Of a DNA stretch of 64,000 nt, positions 35,113 through 45,412 are shown piece after piece (the stretch's first letter is position 1; each line of letters starts with the position of its first letter). The translations under genes were made by a program, and so were the position numbers. Under the pieces are notes generated by a model, which saw only the letters and a list, made by a program, of their open reading frames with translations, was not told the DNA's origin and ran no database searches. The stretch comes from Hymenopus coronatus (taxonomy: Eukaryota > Arthropoda > Insecta > Mantodea > Hymenopodidae). The stretch spans positions 432,507,921 to 432,571,920 of the forward strand of contig CM060900.1 of NCBI GenBank assembly GCA_030762935.1. Reading direction: 5' to 3'.

Positions 35113-35375
35113 TCTGAACCAGGGCCGGTCCCCATGGCCGCGCTCGCTAAGGCGTCTCGCTTTGGTGCTTCGTGGGCAGAGGATCGTGGGTTCGAGTCCC
35201 GCCTTGGGCATGGGTGTTATATGTTTGTGCAATGTGCATAGGTTTGTGTAAAAGGAACAGCAAAACCAGTAATCATACAGGGGGGAATGTAAATAGAGGA
35301 TACAGCGCCTGAGTCCTGACCAGACTCGGTTATGTCTATAAAACAAAAAACAAAAAAAAACAAAAAAAAAAAACG
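35113..35375 (+). mobile_element. tRNA-derived SINE, family C, full length
   Basis: The A-box half is 'CCATGGCCGCGCTCGCTAAG'. The B box is 'GGATCGTGGGTTCGAGTCCC'. The body has 'GGGTGTTATATGTTTGTGC' and 'GGATACAGCGCCTGAGTCCT', with an A-rich tail containing C interruptions at 35,341-35,374. Confidence 0.88.
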
Positions 35376-35496
35376 CGATAGCGATACTATTGCTGTTCCT
35401 GAGCGCACGTGAAGTGTACGTGTACACTAATCCAATAGCATGCGGAAGGCAGATCTCAGGATTGAACGCGGATATGTGATCCAAACATGTTCAATG

Positions 35497-35720
35497 AGAG
35501 GTTTGTGGCCTCTCATCTAGACGGCCCGGGTTCGATCTCAAGCGACCGCATGTGAGATTTGTGGTGGACAAAGCGGCGCTGGGGCGGGTTTTCTCCGGGT
35601 TCTCCGGTTTCCCCCGCCATCGCATTCCACCGGTGTCCATCTCCATTCATGTATCATCAGTGGCACCGCCTATGGTGTCATAAGTAGATAAAGCGGGCGT
35701 TAAACACTACCAAAAAAAAT
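35497..35720 (+). mobile_element. tRNA-derived SINE, family B, 5'-truncated
   Basis: The head begins at 'CCTCTCATCTAGACGGCCC' with B box 'GGGTTCGATCTC'. The body has 'GATTTGTGGTGGACAAAGCG', 'GGGTTTTCTCCGGGTTCTCC' and 3' 'AAAGCGGGCGTTAAACACTA', then an A8 tail. Confidence 0.88.
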
Positions 35721-36170
35721 GAAAGGTTTAGTTAATTTTATAATGTTAATAGTGTAGACTCGAGGTATTGGTATACCCAGTGAGATTCACAGATTTCAAA
35801 AAATGAGCTTTCATGTCGAATGGATGCAATATACTTTGATATTATTTTTAAGGGTAGTCCAAATTTATTTCACTAAATTGGTCTACTCAATGGGCGATTG
35901 CAACTACTATACCATTACTGCTTCTTTTCCTTACAAATAAGACATAAGAAACGTATGATAAAACAGTTAGGAAGTTTATAACCACTTAAAATCTATTTCC
36001 AACATTTGTATTTTCTGACTTCGAACACAAAATGCAAATGTATGTGCACAAGGATTTTCTTTTCGTTATTATTAAAGGATGTCATTTTTTCTTATCCCAG
36101 AACAGACGGGAAAAAATTCAGAAATCCCATGTAATCATAGAATACAACATTGAATAATCTGAAATCGGCA
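35721..36170. other. Unassigned AT-rich spacer
   Basis: No feature seen before the transposase remnant. Confidence 0.35.
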
Positions 36171-36178
36171 AATTTTTG

Positions 36179-36480
36179 GGTACCACTGCTGAAACCGAAG
36201 AAGCTGATAATTTAATTTCAGAAGACTTTGTTTATGAGATGCCAATAAATAAGCGAGCTGAAGCTTTTTGCGATTATGTGTTCAAAAACCACATAAGCAG
36301 TGGCGGTCCTTAATCATAAAGGACTATCTCACTGCAATTTCCGCACGAACTGCCAAAAACTGCGAATCGTTCCATCAAAATTATAATATTATTTTACTTA
36401 CCCCACCTTCACATATTCCAACTGACTGAGATAATAAAACACATTCACTGTGACAATTACGTTATGGCAAGGTCACAAAC
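36179..36480 (+). pseudogene. MULE-type transposase C-terminal remnant
   Basis: An open stretch at 36,179-36,313 encodes 44 residues ending '..INKRAEAFCDYVFKNHI', then TAA. A shifted frame at about 36,343-36,395 reads 'ARTAKNCESFHQNYN', followed by 'PHLHIFQLTEIIKHIHCDN' in another frame. The order FCDYL...YI - RTTNxCESFH - PHPxIF is what I know from insect Mutator-like (MULE) transposases of the FLYWCH-associated type; this is from memory, not a search. The N-terminal catalytic part is not visible, and frames are broken at least twice. Confidence 0.6.
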
Positions 36481-36955
36481 TGTCATTAAAAGGAAGAAAA
36501 TAGGAATATAGAGCATTCTTGATATAGCAAATCGTTATCTATTGGATAATCAAAGTGTACGGTGCATACAACTTTTAAACGCATCCTAAAGTAATTTGTT
36601 AATTTTAGTTTAAAATGTAGCATTAGCTCTGCTGCCAAGAAATTGCAGTCTAACCTAGCGTCTTTAATAAATGACATTTCACAAAGTATATACAACTGTG
36701 GACATAGAACGCATTCATCAAATTGTAGAATGAAAACCCGGACTGACGATTCTAACAATTGTCAGTGATAAAGGCGACAGGATTGTCATTCAACTAACGT
36801 GGTGATACCTATAAACGCCGAAATTGATCAAACTTGGTTTCAGGAAAGATTGTTAAAACTTGAAGAGTCATCTTTAATTGTTATAAACAATGCCCCATAG
36901 AATACCTGTGGACTGAACCGTATGCCAATTTTATCCTGGAAGAAAAATGACATCT
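36481..36955. other. Unassigned spacer
   Basis: A short minus-strand frame (36,486-36,758) has no recognisable domain. Confidence 0.3.
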
Positions 36956-36962
36956 GCAATAC

Positions 36963-37858
36963 TGAACAAAAAAATCTGATGTGTACCATTCACATGACTT
37001 TCTCCATATCCCTGCAACAAATAATTCTTAAAAAGCTTATACTTCTATTTACTTTATGCTAATCAGAAGAAAATAAACAGAAATAGTCTAATTACTTGCT
37101 TCCTTGTCAGTAGAAGCGAAATAAGGGACAACTGTAGGTTAAACTCATAGTCAAAAGCTGGTTGCTATGTGAACGAAGTTCCTTTGTCTATATGGATAGG
37201 AGTTGACAAGTTCCTGTATGAGAAAAGTATACGTTTTTCATAGCAGAAATCAAAAATAAGGAATGTCACAAAAACGACGAACTCCACGAAAAAATGTATC
37301 TAACATAAATTGTGTGTTTTAATGTGCTCTACATTTTTTGTGTAGTAAGTTTTTGTCCATCTCTTACGGTTTAGCAGTTATTCAAAATTTAGTAAAATTC
37401 ATCCGGAATAAACTACTCTTCAGAGGCTATTCCCAGAAAATTCAAGATAAACATTTTATTTGCCAGATAAATATGTTTAATATACGAAATTTTAATCAAA
37501 ATCGTTAGAGCCATTTTTGAGAAAATCAAAATTTTCGAAATAAGTTCCATGCAAAGGGTAGTTGGGGGTGGGGGTATTTTTCTCAAAATCTTCGTGTCTC
37601 ATCCCTGGAAGATACTAAACTTAAATACCAAGTTTGGTATTTTACCGACTTTTCGTTTTTGAGTTATCGTGTTCACAGACACACGGACACACACACACAC
37701 ACACACGGACCTTTTTCTGGAAATATTTTTTTTTGGATATGGGTGTCCGTAAAACATATATTTCCGGAGAAATCTCGGTATCGAATTTTTGGGTGGAGTG
37801 CAATACTTTCTCTATACACTATGTACATAGTGCGTATGGAGAAAGTAAAAAATATTAA
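36963..37858 (-). mobile_element. AGAAAG-family repeat, full-length copy
   Basis: On the plus strand it begins 'AAAAAAATCTGATGTG-ACCATTCACATGACTTTCTCC' and ends 'CTCTATACACTATGTACATA-GTGCGTATGGAGAAAGTAAAAAAT', so both signature ends are present. The interior has a CACACA run at 37,688-37,706 and the palindrome 'AAATACCAAGTTTGGTATTT'. One of the best references for the family. Confidence 0.93.
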
Positions 37859-37861
37859 TGT

Positions 37862-39025
37862 TCCTTTTCCTGTTCAATTTACTGCTGTATTGTTTTTGTA
37901 TTTATTTTCGTGTGTCAAATCCTTGTGTACAAAACTTTCCAACTACATCACGTTCATGACAAATCTTAACGTTATCCAAACAAGGGAACAAAATTACTTC
38001 ACAAAACGTATCTCTGCCTCGTTATCAGTTTGTCCAAGTGTATTACTATCCTGGATCTCCGTTACAGTGTCATTTTTATAAACACCCTGAGCTAGCAATA
38101 AAATAAAAAAAAAAAACAGTTATTTGATTTTCAGCGTTCAAGTTCCAGGGTTTCATTACCAGCTAAAGAAGAAGTGAGTTTCAAATCACTATATCAACAA
38201 TAAAACAATGGAGGCAATAATAATCAGTAATTACCTCTTAAGTCTGGAAACGGGAAACGAGAAAACCCCGCAGTTTAACAGATAAGGTTTTGAATAAAAT
38301 GTGCCTGAAATTTTCAAATTTGTTGAAATCGGTTAAGAATTAATAGTATTTATGCTGGAAAACACTCTTAAATGTAGGTACATTTTTGGACGACGAAGTG
38401 TACGTGGAAATTGAAGACTCAAAAATACGACATTGCCTCTTATGCTGCCATCTACCGACGCTTTCCCATTATTATAGTAAAGACCATGATGGCTCTATGT
38501 ACAAAGCATGAATTTGAATTTAGCGTAAAAAGTCTTATGAAAATCTGCAAAATTACAGCAATGTTATATAACGTATCACGACGGCAGCACCTGCCACGCT
38601 CTCCATTAGATATTTAATAATGTAAACCTTTAAATATGACGTAATTAAGGCCGACGTCATAGGGCTTTGAAACTCTATGTATATGTACTTTTATGTGTCT
38701 AGTATTATTTCGTGCAAAAAACACAAAAAGCATATTTTTGCCGAGAACTATTGAAATTTCAAGTTGATGCCGCAAAACTTAAGCAAAAGGTAGCTACAAA
38801 GTAAAGGCTGACTCAAAGTGAAGTCCAAGAATGTTTATGCATTAGAAGCCTAGTTTAGACAAGAAACTGAAGCTTACACTTGACTTTATGCACACCACTT
38901 ATTATATTTATTACTCTCTGCTAACTATAGAGTATTTAGGCTAAATTCTTTTAGGTAATATAACTATAATATTTGAGATTGTCTTGAAGTTTCAACGGAT
39001 TCTTAATCAAACATTTAATACCCGA
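37862..39025. other. Unassigned AT-rich stretch
   Basis: Frames at 37,659-38,081 and 38,411-38,617 are repeat-derived or lack domains. No credible exon. Confidence 0.4.
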
Positions 39026-39029
39026 ATGG

Positions 39030-39150
39030 GTATCTCTCCTTAAATCAAGTGGTAAGTGCTTGTTACGAAGAGCCAAACATTCGTAGTTGAGTCCCGGACG
39101 TGGCATTGGAACCAACTTTCTAAATAGAATCTGACTATTTTTTCTTTTTA
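39030..39150 (+). mobile_element. Decayed tRNA-like element
   Basis: 'TCAAGTGGTAAGTGCTTG' resembles an A box. 'CGTAGTTGAGTCCCGGACG' resembles a B box, and is followed by 'TGGCATTGGAACCAACTTTC'. Probably a diverged family D copy. Confidence 0.4.
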
Positions 39151-39460
39151 AATTGGTTTAGAAGTTTTGAAGTTTCTTTTCCATACGGTGTGTTAAATGT
39201 TTTCCAAGTTAAAGCTCTACACTGATGCTTCACTTAAAGATAACACTTCAGAATGCGGAATTAGGCTTCTTTTCCGCGTGAACTCATAATTAACAAAAAG
39301 GGACTTGTGTGATTAACAAACTGATTTTGTTGTAGCCTTCTTCATTCAATAAAGTCTATTCTGATTAATCAGAAAACATTACTAAGCAAACTTGTATCGT
39401 GATTAAAGTAAATATATTACAAGAATAACTTTTAACATGAATAGTACCTACGTATGTATG
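39151..39460. other. Unassigned spacer
   Basis: No feature seen. Confidence 0.3.
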
Positions 39461-39462
39461 AT

Positions 39463-39850
39463 AGCAACCGAGCGAGATGGCTTTGCGGTAGCGTGGGAGT
39501 CTCGCATTCGGAAAATCTAGGGTTCCGATCCCGGAGATCTCCCTTTCCGACCTTAGATATTTCATGATTTTTCTCTGATCGGTACATGAATTCTAGGATT
39601 CTCATCTACTACGATTTCCTTTCCTTAAGTTCTATTTCATTCCCTTTCTTTCTCATCCTTCATGTGTGCTTCTAGGTTTGATGACGTATTGTAGTTGTGG
39701 ACAGATGACACCTATACTTGCTCAATGAAACAGCACTAGCCGAGGACACCAGAGGGCTGCTTGCTCGACGGGTCGTTCATCTTCCTCTGTAGGCAATTCC
39801 AGCAGTTGGACGGCTGTTAAATCGTGGAATTATTACTGACTTCCTATCTG
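39463..39850 (+). mobile_element. tRNA-derived SINE, family F
   Basis: The head is 'ACCGAGCGAGATGGCTTTGC' (A box) and 'CTAGGGTTCCGATCCCGGA' (B box), followed by a pyrimidine-rich body to about 39,670 and a GC-balanced part. The 3' limit is uncertain. It is the only copy in the window. Confidence 0.6.
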
Positions 39851-40009
39851 ACCGAGGCCTTTGTCTTTCTGTGGTTTTTTTTTTAATGTCATCCCTTCCT
39901 CCTGGGTGTTGGAAGCCACGATAGCCCTATGTAGTTCGCAGTTGATGCAGTGGTCCCCTGCGTTGCATAACCTACATACCCATACCTGTGTAAGACACGG
40001 TTTTCAGTT

Positions 40010-40256
40010 CTTGGTTTTTTTTTTTTTTTTTTGGTAGTGCTTAACGCCAGCTTTTACTTATGGCACCGCAGGCGGTGACACTGATGATACATGAATGAAG
40101 ATGGAGCACCGGTGGAATGCGATGGCGGGGGAAACTGGAGAACCCGGAGAAAAGCCGCCCCAGCGCCGCTTTGACCACCACAAATCTCACATGCGGTCGC
40201 TTGGGCCCGTCTAGGTGAGAGGCGAGTGGTCTAACCACTCAACCACGTAAGCTCTC
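40010..40256 (-). mobile_element. tRNA-derived SINE, family B
   Basis: On the minus strand it opens 'TACGTGGTTGAGTGGTTAGA' (A box), then 'CTCGCCTCTCACCTAGACGG', the body and an A-rich tail (T run at 40,015-40,032). A small deletion removes part of the B box. Confidence 0.85.
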
Positions 40257-40257
40257 G

Positions 40258-40445
40258 TGTGGTTTGTGTATGTGTGTCTGTAGCTCTAAGCAAACGAAAT
40301 GTCAGATAAATACCAAACTTAGTATTTGAGTCCAATATTTTCAAAAGATGCAACACGAAGATTTGAAAGCAAATCCACAACTTAATGTATTTAACGATTT
40401 TGATTTCAATTCCACATATGTAAGATATGACATAAAATACACAGA
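40258..40445 (+). mobile_element. AGAAAG-family repeat, short internal fragment
   Basis: Contains 'AAATACCAAACTTAGTATTT' and 'GATGCAACACGAAGATTT'. It lies directly against the SINE at 40,256. Confidence 0.65.
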
Positions 40446-40529
40446 GTGTGCGGTGAATAAGTGCAAATATTTGTATCAGGTTTAAAGACGATGTGATGAT
40501 CCAGAATTTGCAGTTACATACGATATTTA

Positions 40530-40648
40530 CCCGTTTTTAAACATATAACTATCGGGTCTGTTTCCTATATATATATATATTAAACAATTCGTTAAAGGTA
40601 GAAGGGGGATACAGGAAACAGACCCGATGGTATATGTTAAAAGCGGGC
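40530..40648. repeat. Inverted repeat, ~36-bp arms
   Basis: The left arm begins 'CCCGTTTTTAAACATATAAC' and runs to 'CGGGTCTGTTTCCT' (40,531-40,567). The right arm is its reverse complement with few mismatches ('AGGAAACAGACCCGATGG', 40,612-40,648). The spacer is about 45 bp and AT-rich. Confidence 0.85.
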
Positions 40649-40894
40649 TATGTTGGCCATATCTGCAAACAAAGGACTCGATAAAATAAGCATTTCTATG
40701 AATATTCTGTAAAAGCTGAATAAAATTAAAGGGTAGAGAAAGCCATCTGAATGTAACACATGAAAAAGCTTTTTACCTTGGATAGTCTTGCTCTTCGTGC
40801 ATAATATAAGATATAATGAAATATGATAACTAACCAATATGCGGGAATTTAAGCTAAATTTACCAATACTGCCTATCCATATACTACCAGTATC

Positions 40895-41157
40895 AATCCA
40901 TCTTATACAAGCAAGACCCTTCGGGATAGGGGTGAGCCCTACAGTTTGAAAACCGCTCATTAATGAAATCGTAATAGATAGAGAATCCACCTTATACAAG
41001 CAAGACCCTTCGGGATAGGGGTGAGCCCTACAGTTTGAAAACCGCTCATTAATGAAATCGTGATAGAGAATCCACCTTATACAAGCAAGACCCTTCGGGA
41101 TAGGGGTGAGCCCTATAGTTTGAAAACCGCTCATTAATGAAATCGTAATAGATAGAG
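40895..41157. repeat. Three near-identical tandem copies of an ~88-bp unit
   Basis: Units are 40,895-40,983, 40,984-41,068 and 41,069-41,157. They share 'CTTATACAAGCAAGACCCTT', 'GGGGTGAGCCCTA-AGTTTG' and 'GCTCATTAATGAAATCGT'. Only a few bases differ between copies. The minus-strand open frame across it (40,637-41,188, 183 codons) exists because the units are similar, and has no domain. Confidence 0.95.
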
Positions 41158-41319
41158 AAAGCCAAGCAATTTTTGAGGTTGAGTGCATTATTTTTCTTTC
41201 AGAGAGGGAGCTAACAAAAGTAACAAGAGCATTTTTGAAATGATACTTTACTGTCAGTGCCCAATTTCAGGCAATCGAAAGAGTGCATTAAAACCCACTG
41301 CACCTAACATTTATTCATT

Positions 41320-42187
41320 TTTTACTTTCTCTACACGTACTATGTACATAGTGTATAGAGAAGGTATTGCATTCCACCCAAAAATTTGATACCGAGATTC
41401 CACCGAAAATACGTGTTTTGGGTCCCCTGAATCAAAAAAAATCATTTTTAGAAAAAGGTCCGTGTGTGTATCTGTGTACGGCATAGCTCAAAAACGAAAA
41501 GACCGTTGAATACTACACTTGATATTTAAGTTTGGCATCTTCCAAGGATGCGACACGAAGATTTTTAAGAAAATCTCCCCACCCCATCTACCCTTTACAT
41601 GGAACTTTTTTCGAAAATTTTGATTTTCTCAAAAATGGCTGTAACAATTTTGATTAAAATATCGTACATTAAAGATATTTACCTGAGAAATAAAATGTAC
41701 ATCTTGTATTTTCTGGGAATAGCCTCTGAAGACTACTTTATTCTGGATGAATTTTCGGAACTTTGCATAACTGCTAAACCGTAAGAAATGGACAGAAGCT
41801 TACCACAGAAAAAAAAAAAAAAAATGTAGAGCACGTTAAAACGCAAATTGTATGTTATATACATTTTTTCTTGGAGATGATCGTTTTTCAGATCTTCCTT
41901 GAAATTAGTTTCAGCTTTAAAAAACTTATACTTTTGACATACAGGAATTTGACAACTCCTGTCCATACAAAGGAATTTTAGTCACATAGCAACCAGCTTT
42001 TGACTATCACTTTAACCTATCGTACTTCCTTGTTTCGCTTATACTTGCAAGGAGGCAAGTAATAAGACTATTTCTACTAATTTCTTTTAATCGATTAGCA
42101 TGAAGTAAATAGAAGCATAAGCTTTCTAACAATAATTTGTTGCAAAGATGTAGCGAAAGTCATGTGAAAAGAACACATAAGATTTTT
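41320..42187 (+). mobile_element. AGAAAG-family repeat, full-length copy
   Basis: Starts 'TTTTTTACTTTCTCTACACG' with a subterminal hairpin around 'ACTATGTACATAGT'. Ends 'GATGTAGCGAAAGTCATGTG' then 'ACACATAAGATTTTTA'. It is uninterrupted apart from an A-run at 41,810-41,824 and serves well as the family reference. Confidence 0.93.
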
Positions 42188-42189
42188 AA

Positions 42190-42500
42190 ATGTTAAAACT
42201 GTTGAATACATTGATTACTTAGACGAACAGCTCAGTCTGTTATCCATCTTATGCTTCAAATCCCTGGAAGTTTTATGGCTTAGCACAAAGGGGAACAGAA
42301 ATGCATTTATTTTCCAAATGAGTGAGAACGTTAATGATGTTCGGCGTCAAGTTTCCCTAAGGCATATTTTACGTCAGGAGCCCCTCAAGGAGAGGGTCAT
42401 CTGCGTCATGGGTGTCTAAAATGAACTAATGCTGAGTTCTCGCCTCAAAACGCAGGTGGTTCTTGGTTGTTATTAACTGCACAGTTAGGTTTACTACGCG
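42190..42500. other. Unassigned spacer
   Basis: No feature seen. Confidence 0.3.
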
Positions 42501-42502
42501 CT

Positions 42503-43060
42503 TACAGTAAGTATATGAAGTATGTATTGCATACCACCCAAACATTCGATGTGTAGTTTTCACCGGGAATACATGTTTTGAGGCCCATGGACCTGTAAAA
42601 AGTTTTTAGAACGTGTATATTTGTGTACAATATAACTCAGAAACGACAAGTTGGTTAAATACGAATCTTTGTATAAGTTTACGATCTTCTAAGATATGAA
42701 CATTAAAATTTTGAAGAAAATCCCGCACTCCAAACTACCTTTTACATGGAAACGTTTTCATTATTTTTCTGTTTCTCAAAACGAATTTTATTAAAATGCC
42801 ATACATTTACATGAAAAATAAGATGCACCTATAGGTCTTTTGATTTTCTTCAAATAGTCTCTGAATTTTCCTTTAATCTGAACCACGTTTGTATAATTTT
42901 TAAACCTTAAGAAACGTACCAAATGTTACAGCACAAAATATTTAGATCTCTTTAGAGTACACAATTTATGTGAAATAAAATGTTTGATTCGTTAACCATT
43001 TGTGACACATAAGTTGTTATGGTTTGTATTTTCAGATTCTTTACACTTTTCTCAACTGCA
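42503..43060 (+). mobile_element. AGAAAG-family repeat, 3'-truncated and diverged
   Basis: 'GTATTGCATACCACCCAAAC', 'GGGAATACATGTTTTGAGG', 'CCAAACTACCTTTTACATGG' and 'AAACCTTAAGAAACGTACC' follow family order. It stops near 43,060, where another copy begins in the same orientation. Confidence 0.75.
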
Positions 43061-43074
43061 AGTCGTTATCCTTT

Positions 43075-44203
43075 TCTATTCTCTGTGCTACGTAGTTACA
43101 ACAAGTAGAGAAAGCATTGTATTCCATCCAAAAATGCGATGTTGAGATTTCACTGAAAATACGTGCTTTGAGGCCCCTGACACAAACAAAAAACATTTTT
43201 ATCAAAAGGTACACGTGGGTCTGAATGTTTGTGCGTGTCTGTGTTTCTATGAGCAGCATAACTCAAAACTAAACTCGGTTAAGAACGAAATTTGGAGTTT
43301 AAGTTCATGACATTCCAAAGTAGTTAATACTCCGGATTAAGCTATTGGGTTAAGATTATTACGCAGTATATGCTTATCAGTTAAAACAAAGTATATAAAC
43401 ATCGTAACGAAATCCATCATAACACGCGAGCAGCAGTGCTTCACCGACTGTTATCATTAATATTATTACGCAGTATACGCTTATCAGAACAAAACAAAGT
43501 ATGAAAACATCTTAACGAAAGTCATCATCACACGAAAGCACTTATTGTTTCGCTAAATATTATCATTAATAGTATACGCTTGGCAGAATAAATCAGTACA
43601 TGAAGAAATCGTAACGAAAAATACGCTTACAATAGATCACAGTGTTTTGTTGTATTATTATCATTAATATTATTGCGCTTAGCAGAATGAATAAAAGCAT
43701 GAAAACATCATAACAAAAAATATGCAAACACGATATCACGCAGTACAGTGAAATTTTACCTGATTTCGTATTTTAATATTTTTCGTTAAGACGCATTAAT
43801 GTTTTGATTTAATCTGATAATGTACCATGCCTAAAAAAATAAAAAAGTAATAATAATTATAATAATAATCATCATAACAACAAAGTGAAATACTGCATGT
43901 CGTCTATCGTTTTTTCACATTTTCTTACGATCCTTTCATGTAGTGAGTTTTCTCTGCTAGGTTAGTAATATAGAACACTATGTTCTTTCGTGATTCTGAT
44001 TACATATTATCGCTTTTGTGCTTTGCTATCGTGTAGTGGGTAATAATAATAATAATACAGTGCAAGTAATTAGACCATTTCTGGTGGTGTTTATCCCGAT
44101 TGGTATAAAGTAGATAGATGAATAAACTTTTTAACAATTATTTGTTAACGAGATGTAGAGAAACTCGTGTGAATGGTACACATCAGATTTTTATAATGGG
44201 GCT
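43075..44203 (+). mobile_element. AGAAAG-family repeat with a tandem array inside
   Basis: The left 250 bp (43,075-43,325) and the terminal 145 bp (44,058-44,203, ending 'GGTACACATCAGATTTTTAT') are family sequence in one orientation. The middle is replaced by about 730 bp that includes a degenerate ~100-bp tandem array. Confidence 0.75.
43355..43760 (+). repeat. Degenerate tandem repeat, ~100-bp unit, about four copies
   Basis: Each unit has a 'TTA-GCAGTAT-CGCTTATCAG' block, an 'AAAACAAAGTATGAAAACATC' block, a 'GTAACGAAA' block and a 'GTTATCATTAATATTATT' block. Starts are near 43,360, 43,466, 43,572 and 43,665. The copies are diverged. Confidence 0.75.
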
Positions 44204-44433
44204 TTTGCTCCTTTATAATCATTATATACCTGCGTTAGTTTTAAATCCCTTGTTGACTGCACATTTTATATCCAATATCACAACAATTTCCTTTGTTACA
44301 ATATTGCATAATTATTAGTTTTAATCGTTTATTGTCAGATTATAAAAGAACACCATGTCTTATGATTACGTTTTTGGTTCTGGATGCACGCCCTTTTCAT
44401 AGGTTTGGCTTTTATTGAAATTCATATCTTCTT

Positions 44434-44481
<48 letters not shown>

Positions 44482-44960
44482 ATACCCAACAGTATTTAAT
44501 AATTTTGTTATTTTTGTCCAAATCTTAGTTCCGAGGTGCCTTAAAAGTAGCAATCCTTTATATAACTACAGTATTATTCGTCCAGGTCCTCGTATGGGTT
44601 CTCATATAAATATCGGAAATCGTCTACGCAATATTACACATAATGTACTACAAGACCAATTTTATTGCTCTGTTATTTTGTATTTATTTTATGGATATTA
44701 TGAAGTGAAAGCCATTGTTTTGTTAGGATATAAGCAACATTTTTGCAATGAATATAAATATCATGCACCTATTAATATTAGCATAAGTTGCCCATATTTC
44801 GGGTGGCTACCTAATTCCGGGTAGCTGATTATTTCGCTTGCTTGGTGTTTCCAGTAACCAGTGGCGAAGGTCATTCTGGTGTTTCATTCCGAGTTTGGTG
44901 CCGGCATTGTTAATATTGTAATAGGTTATTATATTTCGGTTTGTTTTGGATTTTATTCTA
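44204..44960. other. Spacer with a (CA)n microsatellite at 44,436-44,479
   Basis: About 22 CA units. The plus frame over it (44,384-44,824) is not credible coding sequence. 44,795-44,960 is probably the 5' part of the pogo-like element that follows ('TTTCGGGTGGCTACC', 'TTCCGGGTAGCTGATT'). Confidence 0.5.
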
Positions 44961-44961
44961 G

Positions 44962-45412
44962 ATGCCTGCAAAAAAGCGACTTTCCTGGGATCCGGAATCT
45001 ATGCGCAAGGCAGTAGAAGCTGTCCAGAAGAAAGAAATGGGTTATTTCAAAGCTTGCAAAAGCTTCAATATACCTCAGTCAATTTTAGAAGACTGTGATT
45101 AAGTGCAAATAACAAGATATAAATGCAGTGCTTAATCAAAAAACTGGCAGGAAACCTGGACTTCTGGCACAAATAGATCTTACTGACTATTGCAGGGCCA
45201 TAGATATTATGGACTTAGCGCTAAGGATATTAGATCTCTGCATTACGTACTAAATTACCAAATGTTTTCAATGAAGATAAGGCTTTTGCGGGTAAAACAT
45301 GGCTGAGAGGGTTCTTGAAATGACATTCAGAGGTGAGATTTCCAACACCTGAGAAACTTGTAGCCAGAGCTAGTCTTCACAAAGGAGGTGGTAGACTCTT
45401 TCTTTCAACTAT
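44962..45412 (+). pseudogene. pogo/Tigger-like transposase remnant (DNA-binding half)
   Basis: The ATG at 44,962 follows an acceptor-like 'TTTTATTCTAG'. It encodes MPAKKRLSWDPESMRKAVEA and 'MGYFKACKSFNIPQSIL', the psq-type helix-turn-helix of pogo-family transposases, then stops at about 45,100. Shifted frames carry on with 'QKTGRKPGLLAQIDLTDYC', 'FNEDKAFAGKTWLRGFLK' (the CENP-B/Tc5-type second HTH, W-L-R-G-F motif) and 'RFPTPEKLVARASLHKGG'. The catalytic DDE domain is absent: the sequence degenerates by 45,412. Order and motifs fit pogo-type proteins with a CENP-B-like N-terminus; the assignment is from motif memory. Not functional. Confidence 0.8.

Noticed and set aside
40637..41188. 183-codon minus-strand frame, the longest in the window
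   Set aside because: It consists mostly of the three ~88-bp tandem units read in shifting frames; no domain and no splice or start context.
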